Positions 46,124-55,981 of a stretch of 64,000 nt of DNA are shown here, one piece after another. The stretch's first letter is position 1, and each line of letters starts with the position of its first letter. The notes under the pieces are model-generated. The model was not told where the DNA came from. It saw only the letters and a program-made list of their open reading frames with translations, and ran no database searches. The position numbers were made by a program, and so were the translations under genes. The stretch is from Pascua guehoae (lineage: Eukaryota; Basidiomycota; Tremellomycetes; Trichosporonales; Trichosporonaceae), in contig BCJX01000004.1 in assembly GCA_001600415.1 (NCBI GenBank), positions 1,480,169 through 1,544,168 on the forward strand. Reading direction: 5' to 3'.

Positions 46124-48433
46124 ATGATCATGGGCTCAGACACGTCCGCCAGCCCCCCGGCTAAGCGCAAGAGGAGCAGAGCAGGCTGCTACACCTGCCG
46201 CCGTCGCAAGGTAAGCATACGTTGTCTCTTGCAACAACAACTGCACACCCGTTTCAACGCAACAACAAACCCGAGTCCGTCTTGTCTAACGTCGATCAGA
46301 AGGCTTGCGATAGTGCGCGCCCAGTCTGTGGATCGTGGTAAGTGAAACCTCACCCCGTTGGACACACCAACGCCTATGCATATGGGCTACGTCGTCAACG
46401 CTGCCGCTCTTTTGTTTCTCAACAACCGGCTGATCATTCTAGTACGCGCCTCGGCATTCCGTGTGTCTTCCCAAAGCTCTACCGCAACGACAAGGGAGAG
46501 CTGGTGCCGTCTCCGCAGCCCAACGGAAGAACAAAGAAGCTCCGTACGTCGTGGACAAGCCACGTTGAACAGAGCCGACGAGAGCTGACGGGCCCAGCAC
46601 GAGAGGACGGTGCATCGCCAGAAGACATTTACGGGTCGTCGGGAGGAAGTGTAGCCGGCAAGACGACCGGTGCATCCAACCCGTGGGAGACGACACCGAC
46701 GTCGGCACCAGGCAACCTGCCGTGGTCACACTCGCACCCGTCTGGGGGCAGCAACGCGTACCACTTGGACGACGCCGAGGGCGAGCACGAAGACCTGTCG
46801 GGCGCGTTGGATCAGTTTCTCGCCAGTCTGGGCGACTCGGACGGGCATGGGTGGGCGTGGCCCGTCTTTAGTGACGGGGCGCTCGAGCTCGATCTCGGTT
46901 CCAGCCCGTCCACTTCCACCACCACGGCACCAAGCGCCATGCCTCGACAGCCTTCGGCATCCGCCTTTCCGTCTGGCACGGGCGCCAGCACGCCTTTACT
47001 CCCACACAAGATGGTGACGGCAGCGGCAGTTCTTGAACACCTGCCTGCCCTCTATGATGTGGGTACTGGCCTACCAGAGGTGACTATCCATCGAAACAAC
47101 GACTGACCACCACAGTACTGGGTCAATTCATTCTCCCATGTCCTCTCCGTCCTCGGCCCAGGGCACAACCCCGTCGTCAACACAATGTTACCCGTCGTGC
47201 AGCGCTCGCCCCTCGTCATGTGCGCTCTGATCGCGTGGGCCGCAACGCACCGCGCCAATGTCGGACACCCATACGAGGACGTTGCGCGCTTAGCTACCGA
47301 CACGACCGAACTTCAGATTGACCAGCTCGACATTGAACGAGACCTCACGGCCGACGAAAAGGAAGAGTACATGTGGACATTACTCATCCTCGGCGGCTTA
47401 GAGATTGTCCGCGGCGACGTCCGAGGCTGGGTCAGCAGGCTGCCCATGACGCGCAGGCTGCTGCAAAAGGCCATTGACGCCGTCGACTTCAACCAGACCC
47501 CCACATGGCAGTCACTCGCGTACAACTGCGTCTACCACGATGTCCTCGCTTGCCTGTCCCTGTCGGCGTCGCCCCAGTTCCCCGTCGAGCTCTACACGCG
47601 GATTCTGAATCTCGACAATCTCGAAATGGACAGCTACATGGGCGCAACACGACGATTCTACCCTGTGCGTATTTTGCTATCACAATGACTGATAAGCCAT
47701 GTTGCCTATCTCGAACCCACGCCCACGTCGCCAGATAAGGGCGTGAGGCGACCCTGGTCTAGCCGCGCCGTCACTTGTCTACATCCATGCTGACTCGACA
47801 GTTCCTCATGGAGATTGCAATGCTCGCTGGCAACGTTTCCGATACGCTCAAGCAACCCCCATCACCCGAACGGGACCAAATCCTGGGCGACCTCTTGTCC
47901 AAGCACGAGACTATTCTCAGCCGCTTGCGAGCCGTCAGCCTCCCTGCTGGACTGTTCAGCCACGCGCTGCCAATCGGCACCGACCGGTCGCTCCTTATCG
48001 TCGCATTCCAGACGTACCAGCTTGCCGCCGAACTCTACCTCCGCCAAACCATCCTCCGCGCAGCATCATCCGACCTCCCATGTCGCCAGCTGGGGAGCCG
48101 CATTCTCTGCAACATGCGCCTCCTGCTCGGCACACCAAACGAGAGCCAGATGATGTTCCCCCTCTTCCTCGCCGGTGTCTCGACCACGCACGAGACGGGC
48201 CGCGCCGAGATCATCTCCATCTTTACAAAGTTTTCTGAACGCGTCCAGGTCCGCAACGTCTTTGCCGTCGTCAATCTCCTCCTCGAGGTGTGGAAGCAGG
48301 ACCCCGACGGAGACCGGTTTGTCGACTGGCGCCAGCTCGCAGACAAAGTGAGTCGCACCTATAGCTATCCCCCACGTGTACTGTGCACAGTTCCTGACAC
48401 GCGCAGTCTGATGTGGCACTCTCATTTGCATAG
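46124..48433 (+). CDS. Zn2Cys6 fungal transcription factor
   Basis: Six exons (46124-46210, 46300-46337, 46443-47058, 47116-47664, 47802-48347, 48407-48433) give 620 aa. The binuclear zinc cluster, CYTCRRRKKACDSARPVCGS then CTRLGIPC, has spacing C-X2-C-X6-C-X6-C-X2-C-X6-C and is assembled from three exons, after a basic PAKRKRSR patch. A Ser/Thr-rich acidic linker follows. From about residue 230 to the end lies a helical fungal transcription factor domain (Fungal_trans_2-like) with LPMTRRLLQKAI and the usual long helices. The last exon codes only nine codons (SDVALSFA and stop). An alternative acceptor at 48390 would give a different six-residue tail. Target genes are unknown. The start at 46124 is preferred; an ATG at 46040 is also in frame. 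Confidence 0.88.
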
Positions 48434-48910
48434 CTTGGGTCATTCAATCATTTGGTTTCATCGTGTCTGTATAGTGGACTCTGACCCGCCACCTGGCCCA
48501 TATTGTACGGACCATAATGTATGTTGGGTAACCTGTCCGAGCATGGAGCACGGCGGCTAGTGGGCATTGGCATTGTGAGCAGGTCCCACTTTATGCGCCG
48601 GCCGGTCGCAATGCCGGGTCGGAGTGGCGTCTGGCGTGGCGTCTGGCGTGGCGTCCACTGTATCAGACCTGGCCATGAACGCCATGAGCGCCATGAACGC
48701 CATCAACACCAGTCACGCCCCCCTGCCTGACCATGTACCTGAGTGACAGATCGCACGGTCCCCCAACAATCGGCTGCGCCCCGCCATCGCACCTCGCCGC
48801 CTCGCCATGGAATTCTTCGGAATCCGCGAGATTAGTGGGGCAAACAAGTGAGACATTGGCGAGCACGACCGCTCATTCATATACGCCTGTATAGCCATAG
48901 TTACAGCAAG
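48434..48910. other. Intergenic, transcription factor 3' region
   Basis: Holds short tandem repeats (TGGCGTGGCG near 48625 and ATGAACGCC-type near 48675). No gene seen. Confidence 0.6.
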
Positions 48911-49015
48911 GGTCGCGTGGCCAAATGGTACGGCGTCTGACTACGAGGTTTCAGAACATGTTTCATGTTTCCGAGTGTTATCAGGAGATCGCGGGTTCGA
49001 TCCCCGTCGTGACCT
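48911..49015 (+). tRNA. tRNA-Arg(ACG) with 33-nt intron
   Basis: The acceptor GGTCGCG pairs fully with CGTGACC (one G-T). The D-stem GCC/GGC, anticodon stem TCTGA/TCAGG with loop CTACGA-A, variable AGATC and T-arm GCGGG-TTCGATC-CCCGT all fold. The intron at 48947-48979 lies after position 37. A T-rich stretch follows. Confidence 0.88.
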
Positions 49016-50740
49016 TTCCTTTTGCGGGTGGGCGCTCTCTCTCTTTTTGTTCGCGTCTTAGCAGGCCCCGCTTTCGAATCGCGCACGGGACGGACGTGGC
49101 ACACACCTGCTCGTCAGCATCGCCATGTGAGGTTCTTCATGGCGCGGACAATGGCAGGCCTATCAATGCTGGCCATGTAGGAGGGCCATGAGAGCGTCCT
49201 GATGAGCGACGAGCAGCTGAAGTATCCTTTGGGCCCAGGTTGGCACTTGTCCAGGCTTCCGAGAGCGTCTGTTCGCCCGCTATGGACAGCGTTTGGTTCT
49301 AGGAGCTGGTCCTTTGGACTTTACGTCTTGTCGTTGGGCGAGGATCCATGTTTGATGAGGAAGCTGTGCCGTTTATGTATTTCACCGATACGTCGTGTCG
49401 ACCTGCCGGACTGGCCACTTCCCCTTGTGTAGTTATGAGCATGGTGACAGGTGGGTGAGAGCGATTTGAGTACACACTTTTTCGTCCACACGTTGTCTTG
49501 CATTGCTGCCACTCAGTTTGTAATATACTTACCTTGCCGCGTCCATACATTTATTGGATGGTTTATTCTTGGACACCGTGGACTGGAACTTGGAAGATAC
49601 CCATCGCGAGGTTCTTCCTTTGCCACAACTCTCTAGTATCGACCAGGATGGTGTTGTGGTCCATGAAAGCTATTATGAGTAATGTAGCGTCGTCAACAAA
49701 TGTGGGAAGCACCTCATTTAAGAGTCCAGATGTAAGACGCCTGCTGGGGCCTAGTCGTAGAAGGCGGGCGACGGATGCGGCAAGGATGAATCGGCCAGGA
49801 GGGATCTGGAGCGATATCGAGCGATAGGGGGCGACGAGGGTCTGGGGGAAGATGTGCGGTGAGTGCACAGAGGATAAGAGAGAAGACGACCGCTGTCGGT
49901 GACGACAAGATGAATAGGACTTCTACAACTCAACTACGAATCTAGATCATTGGCCCTTCTACGTTCAAGAGGGCCACCTTATATCCCTGCTCCCGCGGTC
50001 GTGAGGGACCACCGCCCAGGTCTTCCCCCCCCCCCCCCTGCCTAGTCGTCCGCCTCGCAGTGGCCTACCTGGACCAGTCGCTTACGCTAGAGCCGGTGTG
50101 CTGAGTAAGCCCGTCGGCCCAGGGACATGGCCGAGGTCATGGGACATAGTCTACCGTCGCCATTGGCCGAGGGGTTACGAGAATGTCGGCGAGAAGGAGT
50201 CACAAGGTGGTTGCGAGTATCGCCGAGTAACAGAGACGGGTACCTGGTGGGCCCAGGCCGAGGACTATGGGGCGATATGGAGTCTTATCGATCGATATCC
50301 CCACGGGAATTGCTTCCGTCTCGTATGGCGCCGTGGCTTGGTTGTTACACCAGAACAGCGCGCACAGCAGGTATCATGATCACTTTGACAAGGCCAAGTC
50401 AGCTTTTTATTAGATGTACTCACGGGCCCAGATACCCGCATGCCCATCGTAAGACATCGGGCCAGCTGCCCACGATCCATGACGATGAAGTGATAGTCAT
50501 CGCCACAGCCACTGGGAAGGGGTGGGGGTGTGTCAGTCCGGGTGATCCTACCGCAACGGACAGCGCCTCACTGGCCACACAGACATGCACATGCGTGCTT
50601 CGCCTCTTGTACATAAGCCGGCTTCTACCTCGCCTGAGACGCGGGCAGGCGATGTGGGTACGGGGCCAGTGTCGAGTGCTGCAAACTCTGACCATCATCT
50701 ACAGGACATGCCCGGCATTGAAACTGCATGCCTGCAATGG

Positions 50741-50822
50741 TACACGCTCTCAGCCGCGTCCCCAGCGACATGTTCATGAAGCGAATCCTCCGAGATGCCC
50801 TCTCGATGGTATTTAGGATACC
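50741..50822 (+). repeat. Arm A of a dispersed inverted duplication
   Basis: About 82 bases, roughly 90% identical to the reverse complement of 52788-52870. This copy stays open in one frame reading HALSRVPSDMFMKRILRDAL; the other arm has a one-base insertion. Confidence 0.8.
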
Positions 50823-51334
50823 TTTTGCATATATGTATAGCGCGGCTTCATGATGCTATTACAATGACAAGGTGACTTGTACTTGTCAATGCCGGTCGGC
50901 TGGCTGCACGACGATACCCCAAGGGGATGACACATTTCGTGTTCTGAAATGGGCGACTGGCATCCCATGCACGTTTTTTGTCATGGCCACCATGTCCTCT
51001 CGGTGCCCCCCTGGCATGCCATGCCAAATACTCCAGCAGTGGCATTCTGTAACATGTCCAGCGTGTGTGCCCAGTCTAGCGTCTGTGATAACTCGGCGCT
51101 CTATTGCTGGGCCACACCGCCGGTGTAGTTTAGTCCATTCGCGCGGCACAGGAATCTGTGGGGCCCTAGGCATAAACGCTGGCGACTCGGCACAGGTTGC
51201 CAGCAGTGTGGGTCGTAAGGCGGGTCAATTGTACAGGTTGGCAAAGTCCGTCACCAATCTCCCCAATACCTCCAACTCTACCTCACATCTGTCAAGTGGT
51301 GGCAGGACGTACTCGACATGGTAGAAGCACTTGT

Positions 51335-51348
51335 CGTCGTCGTCATCA

Positions 51349-51378
<30 letters not shown>
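51335..51378. repeat. Trinucleotide (TCG/TCA)n microsatellite
   Basis: A mixed run of GTC, ATC and TCA triplets. Confidence 0.85.
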
Positions 51379-51379
<1 letters not shown>

Positions 51380-51589
51380 TGAATAACCCATTCTCTCAGT
51401 CCACATCCTCAACTCCAGTAGTGTTGAACATCGTCGACAGCTCAACCACCCCTACACCCCCCCTCCTCGTACAACTCTCCAACCCTCAGCCAACGCCTTG
51501 CCACTCATTCTTCCGCTGTCCATACTCAAACTCCCACGCAAGCGCCGCCGCGTAACTCTCTCCGACCGCCACGGCCTCCCACTGTCAAA

Positions 51590-51678
51590 GGCGATTTAGC
51601 TCAGTTGGTTAGAGCGCATGCTTAACAGTTGCAAAGCTGGTACGCATGAGGTCGGCAGTTCGACCCTGTCAAACGTCA
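51590..51678 (+). tRNA. tRNA-Val(AAC) with 15-nt intron, copy 1
   Basis: The D-arm GCTC/GAGC, anticodon stem CATGC/GCATG, loop TTAACA then C, variable AGGTC and T-arm GGCAG-TTCGACC-CTGTC all fold. The intron at 51628-51642 follows position 37. The acceptor GGCGATT/AAACGTC has one A-A mismatch (5-68) and one G-T, shared with the second copy at 53217. Confidence 0.8.
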
Positions 51679-51880
51679 GAGACATGTTCTTTTGCTGCTC
51701 GACACGTTGGGAGAGGGAAACGACCAGTGGGGTGGTGTTGAGGCCGTCGGGTCAACACCAACCCGAGGACAGAACGCGAAAGTATCCTTGAGTGTGAGGC
51801 ATGGTCGGTATGATCTCATCCCCAGCCTCAAAGCAAGCCCCAAGACTCAACGTGGGTGTGTCGCGAGCAAAAACTGGTGT

Positions 51881-51996
51881 GGACAGGTTAGGAATCGAAC
51901 CAAAGACCTTGTCCTAGCGGGTGACGTTTCAATTCCGATTCCCTCTTGTTTTGGGGGTTGCTAATGACGCGCTCTACCAACTGAGCTACAAGCCCC
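51881..51996 (-). tRNA. Degenerate tRNA-like element, AGC at the anticodon position
   Basis: On the minus strand it starts GGGGCTTGTAGCTCAGTTGG, with an intact D-arm and A box, and ends with an excellent B box (GGTTCGATTCC). The loop TTAGCA puts AGC (Ala) at 34-36. However, the anticodon stem CGTCA finds no TGACG partner, the T-stem has a T-T mismatch and the acceptor halves pair poorly. At 116 bases it would also need an intron of about 40 bases. Best read as a decaying tRNA gene. Confidence 0.4.
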
Positions 51997-52047
51997 ATGA
52001 CAGAGGAGCATGGGGGGCGCGGACGCATGCAGGCCCCTCTCGAATCC

Positions 52048-52076
52048 GGGGGGGGGGGGGGGGGGNGGGGNGGGGG
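52048..52076. repeat. Poly(G) tract with two unresolved bases
   Basis: 29 positions, all G except N at 52066 and 52071, next to the tRNA-like element. Confidence 0.95.
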
Positions 52077-52392
52077 TTGCCAAGCAGCGCTCTAACTAGT
52101 GGCACTGGCGCTGTCCGGTTCCAGCACGAGCTGCTCCACGATGACCACGACCTCCACCAACCAGCCCTTGTCGTCGTTCTAGTCCCATACCTATCCCTTT
52201 ACACGCCTTGGCCAGGATGACACAAACCCGAGGACGCAATGCGAAATGTCCTCCTGGGCGGGGGGCCGGGAGTTGTTCTTTTGTTTTCCAAGGGCAGCAC
52301 TCTGAAACGGCTGGCATCATGTCGTCATCAATCTGCATGGTCTCCGAGTCATGCGTCTGCGCGCCGTGGCAGCACACACCGACATACCAACA

Positions 52393-52473
52393 GGCAACGT
52401 GGCGGAGTGGTTAACGCGGTTGACTCGAAATCAACTTCCTTTGGGAGCACATGTTCGAATCATGTCGTTGTCG
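52393..52473 (+). tRNA. tRNA-Ser(CGA)
   Basis: The acceptor GGCAACG/CGTTGTC pairs throughout (one G-T). The D-stem GCG/CGC, anticodon stem GTTGA/TCAAC with loop CTCGAAA, a long variable arm typical of Ser and T-arm ACATG-TTCGAAT-CATGT all fold. No intron. Confidence 0.9.
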
Positions 52474-52787
52474 GGTGATGTTCACTTTTTGGGGTGCACA
52501 CGACTTGCCAGACCTCGGAGTTGCTGGCCTGGTTGGCCGGGTCTCGTCCGACCTCGACGACTCTGTCAAGACGGTCAGTTCACTTGCGCTGGCAGTTTGT
52601 CAAGTATGGTGGCATTCGGAACCGTACAGGTATCAAGGAGTCGTCAGCTGCCCCAGTCATGAGATGCGGCGTCTCCGAATGGGGGAAGAGTACTGCACAC
52701 ATGGCAGTCAGAGACGGTCAACCAACACCCAAAAGACCCTCGAACCTGTAATAGCACTACCAAGCCATGCTATCCACATACCCCAAA

Positions 52788-52870
52788 GGCATCCTAAATA
52801 CCGTCCAGAGGGCATCTCGGCGGATTTCGCTTCACGAACATGTCGCTGGGAACGCGGCTGAGAGCATGTA
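52788..52870 (-). repeat. Arm B of a dispersed inverted duplication
   Basis: Reverse-complement partner of 50741-50822. It lies 59 bases beyond the 3' end of the tRNA-Gly gene, in the same orientation as that tRNA. Confidence 0.8.
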
Positions 52871-52928
52871 CTATAACAGAGCCCACACGCAAAACGACAG
52901 CTTGGCGCCGCAGGGGCAAAAGATAGAC

Positions 52929-52999
52929 TACATCGTAGGAGAGTCGAACTCCTGCCGCTACTATGGCAAAGTAGCATGATACCGTTTCACCAACGATGT
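52929..52999 (-). tRNA. tRNA-Gly(GCC)
   Basis: The acceptor ACATCGT/ACGATGT pairs at all seven positions. The anticodon stem CTACT/AGTAG with loop TTGCCAT, variable CGGC and T-arm AGGAG-TTCGACT-CTCCT are perfect. Length 71 is usual for Gly. An A at position 1 is unusual. Confidence 0.85.
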
Positions 53000-53216
53000 T
53001 GTTATATTTGGACACTGGGGGAACGGCATGAGCCACGAATGGGCTGCCAGTCGATGGTGATGAGCTCGGCAGCGCGCCGGCAGGCAGGGAGGGGTAGTGG
53101 ATATGGTGGCCGTCCTTTCGTAGCGTTCGTGATCACATAGTTGCCAACGTCCAACAGCCCTCCTCACACTGCGGTCAGCGAGCGGGCCACACGCTCTCAC
53201 CCCCTCTGTGTATCAA

Positions 53217-53305
53217 GGCGATTTAGCTCAGTTGGTTAGAGCGCATGCTTAACAGTTGTGAGACTGGTACGCATGAGGTCGGCAGTTCGACCCTGTCAAA
53301 CGTCA
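53217..53305 (+). tRNA. tRNA-Val(AAC) with 15-nt intron, copy 2
   Basis: Exonic sequence is identical to the copy at 51590, including the A-A acceptor mismatch. Three intron bases differ (GTTGTGAGACTGGTA against GTTGCAAAGCTGGTA). Confidence 0.8.
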
Positions 53306-53447
53306 GTTATCATTCCTTTTTGAACGGGAACACAGATGTTGATCGTACTCGGAGGTTGGACGACGTGTGTTGATGGAGCATGTTGCTGATTGACAGGTTG
53401 GACTCACTCGTGTGGCACAAGGGCGTCCTTGTGGCGTGGTTGTGGAT

Positions 53448-54433
53448 CTAGTATCCTTTGAGCGGAGGTTTGCTTACAACGTACGAGTGTAGGAATGTGT
53501 CTGAGGATGCTGGTGGGCTGTCACCAGATTGAAATGCAATCTCGCCCCATTTCTGAACCCCTCTTCCCCCACCGAGCCCCCCGCCCCCCCCATCTCTCTG
53601 TCGCTGACGCCCGCAGACCCCCTGATCGCGTGAGGCATACAGTGCCATTAAATGGACGCTGGTGAACATGTCGTGGTTGAGTAAAGATGTAGCTTCGAGT
53701 TGATGCACCGTTGTGGCCATTTGAGTTGAGGGGACGGGCCAGACCATGTTCGTGTACCCGTCTGCCATTAAGCATCCACACGCTTGGTGTCAGCATGTTC
53801 TGCACCATCAGGCAACTCACTTCTGCGATGTGTTTGCGGCCAGGCGCCGTCCTGGCCGTCTCCCCCGACCGGACAAGAACGTCGGCGTCTGTCGCCGCGT
53901 ACCTCACCTCTCTCCAGTTCCACCTCGACGAGTCGCCCGCATGGTTTGGAAAGGGCAACGGCTGGCGGGTTGCCCCTAAGCCCACAGGTGGTAGAGTTTG
54001 TTATAATGTCCCTCGCCGAGTCGTATTCTTGCCTTCAGTGGGGTGCGTGTCAACAATGCCGTTGAGGAGAGCCGCGGCTCGCTCAGCGGCACCCTCTGGG
54101 TCGACTGCGCCCGGTTTGGGAACGTGTTTGTAGTAAAACTCTTTGCGCCTCCACGTTGGCCTCTTCCACGTTGGCCTCTTCCACGTTGGCCTCTTCCACG
54201 CTGCCCTCCGCGTCGCCTTCCTCCCCGCGTCTGTCTCGCCCTCGACATGGGCGAGTGCAGTACTCCCCTCGTCCATTGGCATTGACGGAGATGGAAGTGA
54301 AGTACTTGGCGAACAGTCGTCCACAATAGTCGCCGTTTACGTCCGGGTCCAGGTCCTCGAGCTGCTCGTCGTGCGGCACATGATGACATGAACGGTCCCC
54401 CGGGGTGATAGGGCTTGTTCGAATGTCCGTCAC
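53448..54433 (-). CDS. Unresolved minus-strand locus, probable multi-exon gene or decayed gene
   Basis: Several protein-like pieces occur in order on the minus strand. They are EDLDPDVNGDYCGRLFAKYF (about 54360), FYYKHVPKPGAVDPEGAAER (about 54130), a segment ending in RKHIAE before a GTGAGT donor (53825), YTNMVWPVPSTQMATTVHQL (about 53750), and a terminal SSDTFLHSYVVSKPPLKGY. A G-rich stretch at 53545-53612 looks like an intron. I could not join all pieces in one phase-consistent model. A 15-base coding-type repeat at 54151-54195 interrupts it. No family is assigned; a BTB-like DADVLV start is suggestive only. Confidence 0.3.
54151..54195. repeat. 15-bp tandem repeat, three copies
   Basis: Three perfect copies of CCACGTTGGCCTCTT, followed by a diverged fourth. 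The repeat keeps frame on the minus strand (EEANV units in one frame). Confidence 0.95.
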
Positions 54434-54539
54434 CCGTCACGTCGTAGCCGTGGTTGTCGTAACCTTCGGGAGGACCGTGTCAATAGCGTCGTCGAGGAGG
54501 GCCCCGACGCCCGGACGCCAGGACGCCGAGCTGCAACTT

Positions 54540-54921
54540 CTAGGTCGACTGTGCCATGTCTCGGAGCGAGCTTGTAGTCCACTCTTGTGCTGGCTTTGGC
54601 GTCGTCCTTGCTACCTTTCCCCGGCCAGCTTCGGCATCCGCCCGGGGGAGTTGAATTTTCTTATCGTCCGCAGAGGTTGGGCGGAGGTTGAAGTATATTG
54701 AGCGTGCGCATCTCGTGCGCACCTAATCAGTCGTGGGTGTCACTCACCTCGGGGATATGTTTGCGCTGGGGCACCGTCTCGGTTGTCTCACCCCGCTTGG
54801 TTACACAATTCCCCGAGACAGGTGAACGGGTCAGTTTGAGTGTTGGTCGGGAAGTTGTCGCAGCGTTTAGGAGGTGGGTTTCAATATGGTCACGGAGGGA
54901 AACCGCAGCGTGCTGCCACAA
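54540..54921 (-). pseudogene. Second copy of the RKHI-type exon segment
   Basis: A minus-strand frame ends ETVPQRKHIPE immediately before a GTGAGT donor at 54747. It echoes ETARTAPGRKHIAE before the GTGAGT at 53824. A further frame (54722-54540) follows, but the implied intron would be only about 25 bases. Probably a partial duplicate of the adjacent locus. Confidence 0.25.
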
Positions 54922-55307
54922 CGTCTGGGTAACTTGGCTTTGGAACAGGAGACTTTCTCGGCATGGGAGTCGTCTTCATGTGGGGTTCCACACCCGATTC
55001 TGCACACGAGGGTTTGCGAATGTTCTTATCCCGTTAGCCAAGACCCCGTAAACAGCGATACGGGCGAATCAGGTAATGACAATGCAGTTTCGGAGTCCCG
55101 CAAGGGTAGACAGCACACCTGCTGGTCGGCCACTTATACTCACGACGAACTCTGCATCCAAACGGAAGTCATTGGAAGCACGAGCGGATCAGTATCGGCA
55201 ATATCGTCGGGAAACCGACATCGGGACAGCAAGGCCCGACCGTATGAGGCTGGCTCGACAACTTCTTATTTCATTCGGACAGACAATATACAACGTGCGT
55301 CTACTGT
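54922..55307. other. Intergenic
   Basis: No gene or notable repeat recognised between the unresolved locus and the I9 inhibitor gene. Confidence 0.5.
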
Positions 55308-55981
55308 CTAGCAAGTGTGTACCTGCCCATCGGCCTCTGGATGGTCAGCGAGTGTCACGGTGGGTACTCGACGTCGAGGACAGTCCTGGGTGTTGGGTGG
55401 GTGCTGGTGTCGCCACCAGCCGGCAAATGTCGGCCGACCCCGCCTCGATCCCTGACCCCTGGCCAGCGCGTCACCGATTGCCCGTTCCCAGTCCCCACAC
55501 CGTCGCCACTCTTTCCCCAGCCGCGCTCCCCCCCCCCCCCCCCTCCTAGCCCCCGCGCAGTAGCCCAACGCACCAATGTGGTCCACGACGGCGTGGTTGT
55601 CCTTGAACTTGGACTCGAGACCCTTGAACGAGTCGGGCTTGACGGCGACGACGCAGAAGGGGAAGACTGGGTATGAGCGGGTGGCAACAGGCTAGGGGGG
55701 ACGTACGCGACGAGTCAATCTTGTCGTCCTTCTTGACCTCGCAGCCTGGAGACGTTAGTAACAGAGCACACACGGGGAGAGCAGGTGCGAGCGCCTGTTA
55801 GCCTGGTGGCGGGTGGCGGCACGGCGGCAACGTACCCTGCGCCTTGAGGTCGGCAATAATCTTCTGGCGGTCCTCGAGCGACGACGACTTCTTAAACTTG
55901 ATAATGGCTGGGGGTGGGTCAGCGGGCTGTGGCTTGCGCCTGGTTGGCGACGAGCTCGGACGTACCGTCCTGGGTCGACAT
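55308..55981 (-). CDS. Peptidase inhibitor I9 family protein (Pbi2-like)
   Basis: Stand-alone I9 proteins such as yeast Pbi2 inhibit the vacuolar subtilisin-type proteinase B and assist vacuole fusion. Five small exons (55981-55966, 55907-55836, 55745-55707, 55666-55574, 55336-55308) give 82 aa, close to Pbi2's size. The order is a short N-terminus (MSTQD), strand IIKFK, helix SLEDRQKIIADLKAQG, strand CEVKKDD, strand FCVVAVK, helix SFKGLESKFKDNHAVVDHI, and the terminal EADGQVHTC, which matches the inhibitory tail position of the family. The last exon of 29 bases was found by its CTGAC branch site and CCAG acceptor; without it the frame runs into a poly(G) intron. No signal peptide, so cytosolic or vacuole-associated. 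Confidence 0.82.
55528..55543. repeat. Poly(C) tract, 16 bases, in I9 intron 4
   Basis: Homopolymer within the 237-base fourth intron of the inhibitor gene (poly(G) in the transcript). Confidence 0.9.

Larger units (their letters stand above)
49016..51589. other. Gene-poor region inside the tRNA cluster
   Basis: No recognised protein gene. Includes C14 at 50025-50038, one arm of an inverted duplication (50741-50822) and a (GTCATC)n-like trinucleotide stretch at 51335-51378. Confidence 0.6.

Noticed and set aside
49563..50816. Possible retroelement relic between tRNA-Arg and tRNA-Val
   Set aside because: No reverse transcriptase, integrase or terminal repeat could be recognised; only the 82-bp arm is repeated.
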